Under the pieces are notes generated by a model. It saw only the letters and a list, made by a program, of their open reading frames with translations. It searched no databases and was not told the DNA's origin. DNA of 64,000 bases, from contig NZ_CP095078.1 in assembly GCF_022919075.1 (NCBI RefSeq), forward strand, positions 1,674,001 to 1,738,000, read 5' to 3'. Source of the stretch: Nocardioides sp. W7. GTDB lineage: Bacteria; Actinomycetota; Actinomycetes; Propionibacteriales; Nocardioidaceae. This document shows positions 55,691 through 63,855 of the stretch, piece by piece (position 1 is the first letter of the stretch; each line of letters starts with the position of its first letter). Both the position numbers and the translations under genes were made by a program.

Positions 55691-56092
55691 ATGCCAGTCG
55701 ATGCCTCCCTCGTCGGGCGGGTCTTCCCCCCGACCAGTCCGTACGCCGTCTCCGAGGAGCGGGTGCGTGACTTCGCCGTCGCCACCGGTTCGTCGTACGA
55801 CGGGGGCGCCGCACCGGCGACCTTCCCCATCGTGCTCGCCTTCGACGCGATGAACGCCTTCTTGGAGGCCGAGCAGCTCGACCTGTTCCGGATCGTGCAC
55901 GGGGAGCAGAAGTTCGCCTACGAGCGGCCGGTCATGCCCGGCGACGTCCTCACCGCGACGCTGAGCGTCGCCTCACTGCGCCAGATCGGCGGCAACGACA
56001 TCATCGGCACCACCTCGGAGATCACCGACGCCGACGGCGCGCTGGTCTGCTCGACCAGCGCCACCCTCGTCCACCGGGGGGCCCCGGCATGA
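55691..56092 (+). CDS. MaoC-like dehydratase, N-terminal (HadA-like) subunit
   Basis: A 133-residue hot-dog fold protein of the FAS1-type dehydratase group: RDFAVATGSSYDGGAAPATF, GEQKFAYERPVMPGDVLTAT and GNDIIGTTSEITDADGALVC. It lacks the catalytic Asp-His pair and should pair with the next gene's product. In mycobacteria the equivalent pair is HadA-HadB, 3-hydroxyacyl-ACP dehydratase for mycolic acid synthesis; here, without mycolates being certain, a general fatty-acyl dehydratase role is safer. Stop overlaps the next ATG (ATGA). Confidence 0.85.
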   Translation: MPVDASLVGRVFPPTSPYAVSEERVRDFAVATGSSYDGGAAPATFPIVLAFDAMNAFLEAEQLDLFRIVHGEQKFAYERPVMPGDVLTATLSVASLRQIGGNDIIGTTSEITDADGALVCSTSATLVHRGAPA

Positions 56093-56466
56093 GCCTGGCG
56101 ACCCAGCACTACGAGATCACCCGCGCCGACCTGGTGGCCTACGCGGCCGCGAGCGGTGACCAGAACCCGATCCACCAGGACGAGGAGGTCGCGCGCAGCG
56201 TCGGCCTGCCGGGTGTGATCGCGCACGGGATGTACACGATGGCGCTGACCGCCCGCGCGGTCGCGACCTGGTTCCCCGGAGCCGAGGTGGTCAGCCTGGG
56301 CTGCAAGTTCACCAACCCGGTCGTGGTGCCCGCGGAGGGCGCCGTCGCGATCGAGGTCGCGGGCGAGGTCAAGGCGAGCGAGGACGGGCTGACCACCCTC
56401 GCGCTCACGGTCACCTGCGACGGCCAGAAGGTCCTGGGCATGCCCAAGGCCGTCGTCCGCGCATGA
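56089..56466 (+). CDS. MaoC-like dehydratase, catalytic (HadB-like) subunit
   Basis: A 125-residue hot-dog protein with the hydratase-2 motif in AAASGDQNPIHQDEEVARSV (catalytic Asp and His) and GLPGVIAHGMYTMALTARAV. Partner of the upstream HadA-like protein; genes overlap by 4 bp. It ends 10 bp before murB, so the three form an operon. Confidence 0.88.
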   Translation: MSLATQHYEITRADLVAYAAASGDQNPIHQDEEVARSVGLPGVIAHGMYTMALTARAVATWFPGAEVVSLGCKFTNPVVVPAEGAVAIEVAGEVKASEDGLTTLALTVTCDGQKVLGMPKAVVRA

Positions 56467-56476
56467 GCTCTCCCGC

Positions 56477-57505
56477 ATGAGCGAGCTCCTCGCCGACCAC
56501 ACCACGCTGCGCGTCGGTGGCGGCGCCGGCAGCTACGTGCGGGCGACGACCGAGGACGAGCTCACCGGGGCCGTGACGGCCGCCGAGATGGCCGGGGAGC
56601 CGGTGCTGGTGCTCGGCGGCGGCAGCAACCTCCTGGTCGCCGACGAGGGCTTCCCCGGCACCGTCGTCGAGGTCGCCACCAGCGGTCTCACGCTCGACGT
56701 CGAGGACGACGAGGCGACCTGCGGGGGAGTGCTCGCCACCGTCGCCGCCGGCGAGACCTGGGACGACCTGGTGGCGCTGGCCGCCGAGCGCGGTTGGGTG
56801 GGCGTCGAGGCCCTCTCCGGGATCCCGGGCTCGGTCGGCGCGACCCCGATCCAGAACGTCGGCGCCTACGGCCAGGAGGTCGCCCAGACGATCGCCTCGG
56901 TGCGGGTCTGGGACCGCAGGCTGCGCGGGGTCCGCACCTTCGCCCACGCCGACTGCGGCTTCGGCTACCGGCACAGCCGCTTCAAGGCCGGTCCCGACCG
57001 CCACGTCGTGCTCGCGGTCACCTTCCAGTTCCGACAGGGCAGCCTCGGGGCGCCGGTCGCGTACGCCGAGCTGGCCCGCGCCCTCGGGGTCGAGCCGGGC
57101 GCTCGCGCGCCGCTGGCCGACGTCCGCGACGCCGTGCTCGGGCTGCGCCGCGGCAAGGGGATGGTCCTCGACGAGGCCGACCACGACACCTGGAGCGCGG
57201 GGTCGTTCTTCACCAACCCGGTCGTCGCGCCCGCCGACGTACCCGACGGCGCCCCGGCGTGGCCCCAGCCCGACGGCGGCGTCAAGACCAGCGCGGCCTG
57301 GCTGATCGAGCACGCCGGCTTCGCCAAGGGGTACGGCGCGGGGCCGGCGCGGCTGTCGACCAAGCACACCCTCGCGCTGACGAACCGCGGCTCGGCCCGG
57401 GCCGACGACCTGCTGGCCCTGGCCCGCGAGGTGCGCGACGGGGTCGAGGAGCGGTTCGGCATCCGGCTCGTCAACGAGCCGGTCCTGGTCGGCTGTCAGC
57501 TCTAG
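56477..57505 (+). CDS. murB: UDP-N-acetylenolpyruvoylglucosamine reductase
   Basis: A 342-residue flavoenzyme for the second committed step of peptidoglycan precursor synthesis. It has EPVLVLGGGSNLLVADEGFP, SGIPGSVGATPIQNVGAYGQ, the catalytic Ser region SAGSFFTNPVV and the C-terminal RLVNEPVLVGCQL with the proton-relay Glu. It lacks the extra loop of the longest type I forms but has the full length of actinobacterial MurB. ATG start at 56477; an inverted element begins at its stop codon. Confidence 0.95.
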   Translation: MSELLADHTTLRVGGGAGSYVRATTEDELTGAVTAAEMAGEPVLVLGGGSNLLVADEGFPGTVVEVATSGLTLDVEDDEATCGGVLATVAAGETWDDLVALAAERGWVGVEALSGIPGSVGATPIQNVGAYGQEVAQTIASVRVWDRRLRGVRTFAHADCGFGYRHSRFKAGPDRHVVLAVTFQFRQGSLGAPVAYAELARALGVEPGARAPLADVRDAVLGLRRGKGMVLDEADHDTWSAGSFFTNPVVAPADVPDGAPAWPQPDGGVKTSAAWLIEHAGFAKGYGAGPARLSTKHTLALTNRGSARADDLLALAREVRDGVEERFGIRLVNEPVLVGCQL

Positions 57506-57663
57506 GAGCCTGAACAATCCGGCCGGCTACGCGCCGCGATGAACGCACGCCGGCTGCGTTGTCGCCGCTCGACGCACGCCCCGTGTGCCTTCGCGCCTCC
57601 GCCGTGCCGGCGCACGTCCCTCACGACGCTCGCTTCGACCGCCTTGTCCAGCAGACTCCTAGA
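57501..57663. repeat. Element with inverted ends filling the murB/DUF4190 convergent gap
   Basis: The left end TCTAGGAGCCTGAACAA (57501-57517) is matched on the opposite strand by TCTAGGAGTCTGCTGGACAA (57644-57663), differing by one base and a 3-base insertion. About 125 bp of very GC-rich sequence lie between. Both flanking genes use the TAG inside the ends as their stop codon. It looks like a small mobile or dispersed intergenic element that also serves as a bidirectional stop. No coding sense was found inside. Confidence 0.5.
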
Positions 57664-58153
57664 CGTTGGTCCCGACGACCGGGTCGGGCACCGAGAAGGC
57701 GAGCAGCCCGAAGAACAGGACCGCCGCGGCGATGGCCAGCACCGTCAGCACGGTGCCGATGATGCCCATCACGACGCCCGCCTCGGCGAAGCCGCGGTTG
57801 CCGTAGCGGCCCGGCTGGGCGTCGATCTCGCGCTTGGCGCGCACGCCCAGGACCCAGGCGAAAGGCGCCGTGAGCATCCCGGGCAGGGTCACGCCGCAGC
57901 ACATGGCCGCCAGGGGCAGGGACGCCAGCGCGATGATGCCGAGCACCATCGAGGTGGTCGCGCCGGTGTGGCTCTCGCGCTGGTAGCCGAAGGGCTGCTG
58001 GAAGGGCGGCTGCCCGTACGGCTGCTGGAACGGCGGCCGGCCGTACTCCCGGGGCTGCTCGTGCTGCTGGCCGTACGGCGGATCGGGCTGCTGGCCGTAC
58101 TGGGGCCACTGCGGCTGCTCGGGCCGCTCGGGCTGCTCGGGACCGCTGGTCAT
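57659..58153 (-). CDS. DUF4190-like membrane protein with proline/glutamine-rich N-terminus
   Basis: A 164-residue protein. Residues 1-65 are rich in Pro, Gln, Tyr and Gly with repeats such as PPFQQPYGQPPFQQPFG. The rest has two hydrophobic helices around a short loop RAKREIDAQPGRYGNRGFAE, which is typical of DUF4190. Function unknown; possibly a cell-envelope interaction protein. ATG 58153 overlaps the adenosine deaminase stop; the ribosome site is weak, so translation is probably coupled. Confidence 0.8.
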   Translation of the reverse strand: MTSGPEQPERPEQPQWPQYGQQPDPPYGQQHEQPREYGRPPFQQPYGQPPFQQPFGYQRESHTGATTSMVLGIIALASLPLAAMCCGVTLPGMLTAPFAWVLGVRAKREIDAQPGRYGNRGFAEAGVVMGIIGTVLTVLAIAAAVLFFGLLAFSVPDPVVGTNV

Positions 58154-59181
58154 GGCGCCATCGTGCCCTGGTCGTCGGCGATCCACGCGTCGATCTCGCG
58201 GAGCACGCCGGCGCGGACGTCCTCGGGGGCCCGGGAGGCGCGCACGGACATCCGGGCCAGCTCGGCGAGGGTGGTGTCGGACAGGTCGTGGGCGGCCCGC
58301 ATCGTGGCGTACTGGCCCGCGAGCCGGGAGCCGAACAGCAGCGGGTCGTCGGCGCCCAGGGCGACCGTGGCCCCGGCGGCGAGCAGCGTCGGCAGCGGGA
58401 CCGAGGTCAGGTCGGAGTAGACGCCGAGCGCGACGTTGGAGACCGGGCAGACCTCGAGCGCGACACCGGCGCTCACGATCCGGTCCAGCAGGGCCGGATC
58501 CTCGGTGGAGCGGATCCCGTGGCCGAGCCGGTCGGCGTGCAGGGCGTCGAGGCAGGCGGCGACGTGCTCGGGGCCGCGGAGCTCACCGCCGTGCGGCACG
58601 AGCGCCAGACCGGCCCGCTCCGCGATCGCGAACGCGCCCGCGAAGTCGACGGTGCTGCCGCGCCGCTCGTCGTTGGAGAGTCCGAAGCCCACCACGCCGC
58701 GGCCGGCGTACTGGGCGGCCAGTCGGGCCAGGGTGCGGGCGTCGAGCGGGTGCCGGGTGCGGTTGGCGGCGATCACGACCGCCATGCCGAGGCCGGTCGC
58801 GGCGGACGCCTCCCGGACCGCGTCGAGGACCAGGTCGGTGAAGGCGGTGATCCCGCCGAAGCGGGCGCCGTACCCGCTCGGGTCGACCTGGATCTCCAGC
58901 CACCGGCCGCCGTCGCGCACGTCGTCCTCGGCGGCCTCGCGCACCAGCCGGCGTACGTCGCCCTCGGTGCGCAGCACCGAGCGGGCGACGTCGTAGAGCC
59001 GCTGGAACCGGAACCAGCCCTTCTCGTCGGCCGCGGACAGCGTCGGCGGCCACTCGGAGACGAGCTGGTCGGGCAGCGAGATGCCGTCCCGCTCGGCGAG
59101 CTCGAGCAGGGTCTCGTGGCGCATCGACCCGGTGAAGTGCAGGTGCAGGTGCGCCTTGGGGAGTGCGAGCAGGTCCCTCAA
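58150..59181 (-). CDS. Adenosine deaminase
   Basis: A 343-residue metal-dependent deaminase of the purine group. The first metal site is in KAHLHLHFTGSMR, followed by VVGFGLSNDERRGS, the HGGE-type motif LALVPHGGELRGPEH, RLGHGIRSTEDP, EVCPVSNVALGVYSD and the metal Asp in ALGADDPLLFG. TTG 59181 is the most likely start, 2 bp after the aminotransferase stop; CTG or an upstream start are alternatives. Part of the minus-strand run with aspartate aminotransferase. Confidence 0.87.
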   Translation of the reverse strand: MRDLLALPKAHLHLHFTGSMRHETLLELAERDGISLPDQLVSEWPPTLSAADEKGWFRFQRLYDVARSVLRTEGDVRRLVREAAEDDVRDGGRWLEIQVDPSGYGARFGGITAFTDLVLDAVREASAATGLGMAVVIAANRTRHPLDARTLARLAAQYAGRGVVGFGLSNDERRGSTVDFAGAFAIAERAGLALVPHGGELRGPEHVAACLDALHADRLGHGIRSTEDPALLDRIVSAGVALEVCPVSNVALGVYSDLTSVPLPTLLAAGATVALGADDPLLFGSRLAGQYATMRAAHDLSDTTLAELARMSVRASRAPEDVRAGVLREIDAWIADDQGTMAP

Positions 59182-59183
59182 CG

Positions 59184-60404
59184 TCAGGCGAAGAGCTTCT
59201 GGAGGCGGGTGATCCCCTCGATGATGTCGTCGTCCCCGAGGGCGTACGACAGCCGCAGGTAGCCCGGCGACCCGAAGGCCTCGCCGGGCACGATCGCGAC
59301 CTCGGCCTCGTCGAGGATGTACTCGGCGAGCTCGGCGGAGGTGGTGATCGTGCGACCGGCGTACTCCTTGCCGAGCAGGCCCTTCACGGACGGGTAGGCG
59401 TAGAACGCGCCGCCCGGCGTCGGGCACACCACGCCGTCGATCTCGTTGAGCATCGAGACGATGATGCCGCGGCGACGGTCGAAGGCGACCTTCATCTGGT
59501 CGACGGCCGACAGGTCGCCCTCGAGGGCGGCGATCGCGGCGCGCTGGGAGACGTTGGCGACGTTGGAGGTCGCGTGCGACTGCAGGTTGGTGGCCGCCTT
59601 GACGATGTCCTTCGGCCCGATCACCCAGCCGACCCGCCAGCCGGTCATGGCGTAGGTCTTGGCGACGCCGTTGACGATCACGCAGTGGTCGGCGAGCTCG
59701 GGGCAGAGCACCGGCAGCGAGCCGGTCTCGATGTTGTCGTAGACGAGGTGCTCGTAGATCTCGTCGGTGAGCACCCACAGCTGGTGCTCCTCGACCCACG
59801 CGCCGATCGCCCGGATCTCGTCGGCGGTGTAGACGGCGCCGGTCGGGTTGGACGGCGAGACGAACAGCAGCACCTTGGTCTTGTCGGTGCGGGCGGCCTC
59901 GAGCTGCTCAGGCGTGACCTTGTAGTCCTGGGTCTCGTCGGCGAGCACCTCGACCGGCACGCCGCCGGCGAGCTGGATCGACTCCGGGTAGGTGGTCCAG
60001 TACGGCGCGGGCACGATCACCTCGTCGCCCGGGTCGAGCATCGCGGCGAACGCCTCGTAGATGGCCTGCTTGCCGCCGTTGGTGACCAGCACCTGCGCGG
60101 GCTCGACGACCAGGCCGCTGTCGCGGGCGGTCTTCTCGACGATCGCCTTCTTCAGCTCGGGCAGCCCGCCGGCCGGGGTGTAGCGGTGGTTCTTGGGGTC
60201 ACGGCTGGCCTCGACGGCCGCCTCGACGATGTAGTCCGGCGTCGGGAAGTCGGGCTCGCCCGCGCCGAAGCCGACCACCGGGCGGCCTTCGGCCTTCAGC
60301 GCCTTCGCCTTCGCATCCACCTTCAGCGTCGCGGACTCGGCGATGGCGCCGATCCGCTGGGAGACGCGACGGTCACGAGGGCTGCCCGATGCAGAAGAGG
60401 TCAT
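59184..60404 (-). CDS. Aspartate aminotransferase (class I pyridoxal-phosphate)
   Basis: A 406-residue PLP enzyme. It has [51 protein letters not shown], the [10 protein letters not shown] loop, the Schiff-base Lys in [20 protein letters not shown] and the substrate-binding Arg in [12 protein letters not shown]. This is the aspC/AspB-type enzyme usually next to secE-nusG in actinobacteria. ATG start at 60404. Followed by adenosine deaminase 2 bp on. Confidence 0.92.
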   Translation of the reverse strand: MTSSASGSPRDRRVSQRIGAIAESATLKVDAKAKALKAEGRPVVGFGAGEPDFPTPDYIVEAAVEASRDPKNHRYTPAGGLPELKKAIVEKTARDSGLVVEPAQVLVTNGGKQAIYEAFAAMLDPGDEVIVPAPYWTTYPESIQLAGGVPVEVLADETQDYKVTPEQLEAARTDKTKVLLFVSPSNPTGAVYTADEIRAIGAWVEEHQLWVLTDEIYEHLVYDNIETGSLPVLCPELADHCVIVNGVAKTYAMTGWRVGWVIGPKDIVKAATNLQSHATSNVANVSQRAAIAALEGDLSAVDQMKVAFDRRRGIIVSMLNEIDGVVCPTPGGAFYAYPSVKGLLGKEYAGRTITTSAELAEYILDEAEVAIVPGEAFGSPGYLRLSYALGDDDIIEGITRLQKLFA

Positions 60405-60429
60405 GGCTCCATCGTAGAGGCCGGTCCGG

Positions 60430-61110
60430 TCAGCGGCGCATGACCTTCCGCGCCAGGCGGTTGCCGCCGAACTGGGCGATCTGGACGAGCGCGACGATGA
60501 TCAGGACGGTGGTCCAGGTGACGACCGTGTCGAACTGGCGCCAGCCGTACTGCAGGGCGAACGCGCCGAGCCCGCCGGCGCCGATCGCGCCCGCGATCGC
60601 GGACATGTCGATGATCGCCACGAGCACGAACGTGTAGCCGAGGATCAGCGGACCGAGGGCCTCGGGGATGAGCACGGTGAGGACGATCCGGAGCCGCCCC
60701 GCACCCATCGAGCGGGCCGCCTCGATCACGCCGGGGTCGACGCCGACCAGGTTCTGCTCGACGATCCGGCTGATGCCGAACGTAGCGGCCAGGGTCATCG
60801 CGAAGATGATCGCCTTCTCGCCGATGCCGGTGCCGACCACCGCCCGCGCGAGGGGCTGGACCGCGCCGATGAAGATCACGAACGGGATCGGCCGGAAGAA
60901 GTTCACGAGCAGGTTGAGCCCCACGGAGGCCGGCCGGTGGGCGAGCAGCCCGCCGGGGCGGGTCGTGGAGAGCACGAGCCCCAGCACGAGACCGAGGAGG
61001 CCGCCGATCAGGAGGGTCAGCCCGACGATGTAGAGCGTCGCGAAGGTCTCCTCCCACAGCAGGTCGGTGAGGTCGAAGAGCCGGGTGTCACCCAGCAGGT
61101 CGGAGGGCAT
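60430..61110 (-). CDS. metI: Methionine ABC transporter permease
   Basis: A 226-residue permease with about five helices. Characteristic parts are [40 protein letters not shown] and the ATPase-contact loop [20 protein letters not shown]. It forms the MetNIQ importer with the two genes upstream. The start ATG (61108-61110) shares one base with the MetN stop. Ends 25 bp before the aspartate aminotransferase start. Confidence 0.93.
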   Translation of the reverse strand: MPSDLLGDTRLFDLTDLLWEETFATLYIVGLTLLIGGLLGLVLGLVLSTTRPGGLLAHRPASVGLNLLVNFFRPIPFVIFIGAVQPLARAVVGTGIGEKAIIFAMTLAATFGISRIVEQNLVGVDPGVIEAARSMGAGRLRIVLTVLIPEALGPLILGYTFVLVAIIDMSAIAGAIGAGGLGAFALQYGWRQFDTVVTWTTVLIIVALVQIAQFGGNRLARKVMRR

Positions 61111-62138
61111 CAGGCCACCTCTCGCACGTCGACCCGCTCGCGTACGACGGCCAGCGCCGCATCGATCTGCGCCGGGTCGCCGGTGAGTGAGAGCGTCAGG
61201 TTGCCGAAGGTCTGGCCCTGGATGTCCTCGATGCCGCCGTAGACGAGCTCGAACGCCACGTCGCGCGAGATCAGCTCGGCGAAGACCTGGGACTGGCGCA
61301 CCGCGGGGTCGCGGAAGGCGAGGGTGACGAAGCGCCCGTCGTGGCGCTCCCGCAGCACGTCGAGGGCCCGGGCCGACGGCTCGTCGTCGACGAGGGTGGA
61401 GACGAAGCGGCGGGTCGCCGGGTGCTGCGGACGGGAGAACAGGTCGAAGACCGGGCCCTGCTCGATCACCTTGCCGTGCTCCATCACCGCGACCTTGTCG
61501 GCGATGGTCTTGATCACCTCCATCTCGTGGGTGATCAGGACGATGGTGATGCCGAGCTCGGTGTTGACCTGCTTGAGCAGGGCCAGCACCTCCTGGGTGG
61601 TCTCCGGGTCGAGCGCACTGGTGGCCTCGTCGGCGAGCAGCAGCCGGGGCGAGGTGGCCAGGGCGCGGGCGATCCCGACCCGCTGCTTCTGGCCCCCGGA
61701 GAGCTGCTCGGGGTAGGCGAGCGCCTGGTCGGCCAGGCCGACGAAGTGCAGGAGCTCCGAGATCCGCGCCCGGTGCTCCGACTTCGGCACGCCGGCGACC
61801 TGGAGCGGGAACGCGAGGTTGCCGTAGACCGTGCGGGAGCTCATCAGGTTGAACTGCTGGAAGATCATCCCGATGCCCCGGCGTACCTCCTGCAGCCGGC
61901 GCTCGCCGATGCCGACGATCTCGGTGCCGTCGACCCTGATCGAGCCCGAGGTCGCCGGCTCGAGTGCGTTCACCAGGCGGACCAGGGTGGACTTCCCGGC
62001 GCCGGAGTAGCCGACGATCCCGAAGATCTCGCCGGCCTCGACGTCGAGGTCGACGCCGTCCACCGCGACGATCGGACTGCCGTCGCGGGAGCGGGCGGGG
62101 AACTCTTTGCGGACGTCTCGGATCTCGAGCAGGGCCAT
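61110..62138 (-). CDS. metN: Methionine ABC transporter ATP-binding protein with NIL domain
   Basis: A 342-residue ATPase. Walker A GIVGYSGAGKSTLVRL, signature LSGGQKQRVGIARAL, Walker B LLLADEATSALDPE, switch His in VLITHEMEVIKTI. The C-terminal 75 residues form the NIL regulatory domain (VTLAFRDPAVRQSQVFAELI and the following strand), through which methionine inhibits transport. Follows the binding-protein gene by 43 bp. Confidence 0.94.
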   Translation of the reverse strand: MALLEIRDVRKEFPARSRDGSPIVAVDGVDLDVEAGEIFGIVGYSGAGKSTLVRLVNALEPATSGSIRVDGTEIVGIGERRLQEVRRGIGMIFQQFNLMSSRTVYGNLAFPLQVAGVPKSEHRARISELLHFVGLADQALAYPEQLSGGQKQRVGIARALATSPRLLLADEATSALDPETTQEVLALLKQVNTELGITIVLITHEMEVIKTIADKVAVMEHGKVIEQGPVFDLFSRPQHPATRRFVSTLVDDEPSARALDVLRERHDGRFVTLAFRDPAVRQSQVFAELISRDVAFELVYGGIEDIQGQTFGNLTLSLTGDPAQIDAALAVVRERVDVREVA

Positions 62139-62181
62139 GGCGTTCGGGTCCTTCGGGTGGGGCGGAGGTGGTCGAGCGGCG

Positions 62182-63093
62182 TCACCGCTGGGCGCGGGTG
62201 TCCTCCTCGACCTGGGCCAGCGACTTCTCGAGGTCGGCGACCGGGACCCGCACGAGCTCGGCGGTGTCGCCGGAGACCTCCTGCACGCCGTCCTGCACCT
62301 CCTGGGTGTCCTGGAAGATCTTGACGAGCTTCTGGAGGGTCTCGTCGTCCTTGTCCTCGGCGCGGGCCGCGAAGATGTTGACGTACGGCAGCGCGTTCGC
62401 GTCCTCGGGGTCGTCCTGGGCGATCGCGTCGGAGAACTTCAGGCCGGCGTCCTCGACGAAGTCGTTGTTGATGACCGCGGCCGCCACGTCCGGCAGCGAG
62501 GTCGGGGTCAGGTCGGCCTTGAGTGCCGTGACCTTCACCCGGGAGGCCGCCTCGTCGACGTCGTCGAGCGTGGAGTAGATGGAGCCGCCGTCCTCGAGCT
62601 CGATCAGGCCGGCCGACTGCAGGATGAGCAGACCGCGGGCCAGGTTGCTCTCGTCGTCCGGTACGGCGACGGTCGAGCCGTCCGGGATGTCCTCGACGGA
62701 GTCGTGCTGGGTCGAGTACAGGCCGAGGGGGTAGATCGCGGTCGAGCCGATCGGCACCAGGTCCTCGCCCGAGTCGACGTTGTAGCCGGCCAGGTAGACG
62801 ATGTGCTGGAACTGGTTGAGGTCGAGGTCACCCTCGGTGAGCGCCGGGTTGGGCTGCGGGTAGTCGGCGAAGTCGATGATCTCGACGTCGATGCCCTCGT
62901 CGGCGGCGGCCTGCTGGTAGGTCTCCCAGTAGGGATCGCTGGCGCCGACGACGCCGATCTTGACGGTGTCCTTCCCGTCGTCGCCGCGCAGGGCGAAGAA
63001 CGCGACGGCGGCGATCAGGGCGAGTACGACGACCGCCAGGACGGCGTACAGGCCGGTGCGGGACTTGGGGGCGTCAACGAGCTGGTCGGACAT
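62182..63093 (-). CDS. metQ: Methionine ABC transporter substrate-binding protein, membrane-anchored
   Basis: A 303-residue NlpA/MetQ protein: VKIGVVGASDPYWETYQQAA, LTEGDLDLNQFQHIVYLAGY and AVPDDESNLARGLLILQSAG. The N-terminus has one hydrophobic helix (LYAVLAVVVLALIAAVAFFA) but no lipobox cysteine, so it is held by a membrane helix and not a lipid, unlike most MetQ proteins. GAGAGG precedes ATG 63093. First gene of metQ-metN-metI. Confidence 0.92.
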   Translation of the reverse strand: MSDQLVDAPKSRTGLYAVLAVVVLALIAAVAFFALRGDDGKDTVKIGVVGASDPYWETYQQAAADEGIDVEIIDFADYPQPNPALTEGDLDLNQFQHIVYLAGYNVDSGEDLVPIGSTAIYPLGLYSTQHDSVEDIPDGSTVAVPDDESNLARGLLILQSAGLIELEDGGSIYSTLDDVDEAASRVKVTALKADLTPTSLPDVAAAVINNDFVEDAGLKFSDAIAQDDPEDANALPYVNIFAARAEDKDDETLQKLVKIFQDTQEVQDGVQEVSGDTAELVRVPVADLEKSLAQVEEDTRAQR

Positions 63094-63389
63094 GGGTTCC
63101 TCTCCGTTCCGGCTGGTGGCCGGAGGTCTCCTGCGCGAGGGGCGGTGGCCCTTCGGAGCAGACGGTAGTACTCAAAGTCGATGGACAAAGAATTGTTTCG
63201 TGCCGCGGGGCGGGTGAGCCCTGGGGGACATCGGCCCTCAACGGTGGGTGGTCCGGATGGATTCCCGCCCACCGCGTGGCGCTGGCGACACCGCCCAGCG
63301 GCGATCCGTTTGGACGGGGCTCAGGTCGTACCCGTAGAATCCCGACTGATGGATTTCCCAGATGCTTCGGCATGCCCGGATTCCATCGG
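63094..63389. promoter_or_regulatory. Divergent region between metQ and tRNA-Trp
   Basis: About 300 bp. The metQ side has an AT-rich patch (63170-63200, containing AAAGAATTGTTTCG) that probably holds the metQ promoter, and a small hairpin in the leader with arms CCGGC/GCCGG (63111-63125 region). I looked for a SAM or other methionine riboswitch and saw no recognisable core. The middle part has no clear feature. Confidence 0.45.
63310..63340 (+). promoter_or_regulatory. Probable promoter of tRNA-Trp (and perhaps secE-nusG)
   Basis: TTGGAC (63310-63315) and TAGAAT (63335-63340) resemble -35 and -10 boxes with 19 bp between them, or 18 bp if the -35 is read one base later. They lie about 50 bp before tRNA-Trp. 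The spacing is on the long side. Confidence 0.5.
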
Positions 63390-63462
63390 AGGGCACTAGC
63401 TCAACTGGCAGAGCATCGGTCTCCAAAACCGAAGGTTGGGGGTTCAAGTCCCTCGTGCCCTG
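63390..63462 (+). tRNA. tRNA-Trp (anticodon CCA)
   Basis: A 73-base cloverleaf. Acceptor AGGGCAC with GTGCCCT, D-arm GCTCAACTGGCAGAGC, anticodon stem TCGGT/ACCGA around CTCCAAA with CCA at 63423-63425, T-arm with GGTTCAAGTCC. CCA end is not encoded. Placed before secE as in many actinobacteria. Confidence 0.97.
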
Positions 63463-63513
63463 CAGGACAACTGGTCACCTGGTCAGGTGGACGAACGAGG
63501 AGAGGTTGGCGTC

Positions 63514-63762
63514 GTGTCGGACAGCAAGGCGGTACGCGGCCCGCGCGACGAGAAGGCCGACAAGCGCACGAGTCTTCCCACGTTCTACCGACAGGTCGTC
63601 GCGGAGCTCCGCAAGGTCGTGTATCCGACCCAGGAACAGCTGGTCACGTACTTCTTCGTGGTCATGGTGTTCGTGATCGTGATGATCGCCCTGGTCTCGG
63701 CGCTCGACCTGGCCTTCGGCAAGCTCGTGTTCGAGATCTTCACGGGGCCCGACCAGACGTGA
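63514..63762 (+). CDS. secE: Preprotein translocase subunit SecE
   Basis: An 82-residue SecE. A basic, hydrophilic N-terminal stretch is followed by TFYRQVVAELRKVVYPTQEQ, the conserved cytoplasmic amphipathic helix, and a single membrane helix (TYFFVVMVFVIVMIALVSAL). It clamps SecY in the translocon. GTG 63514 has GAGGAGAGG upstream; the longer frame runs into the tRNA. nusG follows after 93 bp. Confidence 0.95.
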   Translation: MSDSKAVRGPRDEKADKRTSLPTFYRQVVAELRKVVYPTQEQLVTYFFVVMVFVIVMIALVSALDLAFGKLVFEIFTGPDQT

Positions 63763-63855
63763 CCGGGGCGCTCGCGGGCTGACCCGCGGGCCTCGGTCCA
63801 CCGGTGCCGGCGACCAGCCGGGACAGACGAGCACAGCGAAGTGATGGAGCAGCAC

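Noticed and set aside
63094..63200. Possible SAM riboswitch before metQ
   Set aside because: Only a small GC hairpin is present; none of the conserved cores of SAM riboswitch classes could be found by eye.
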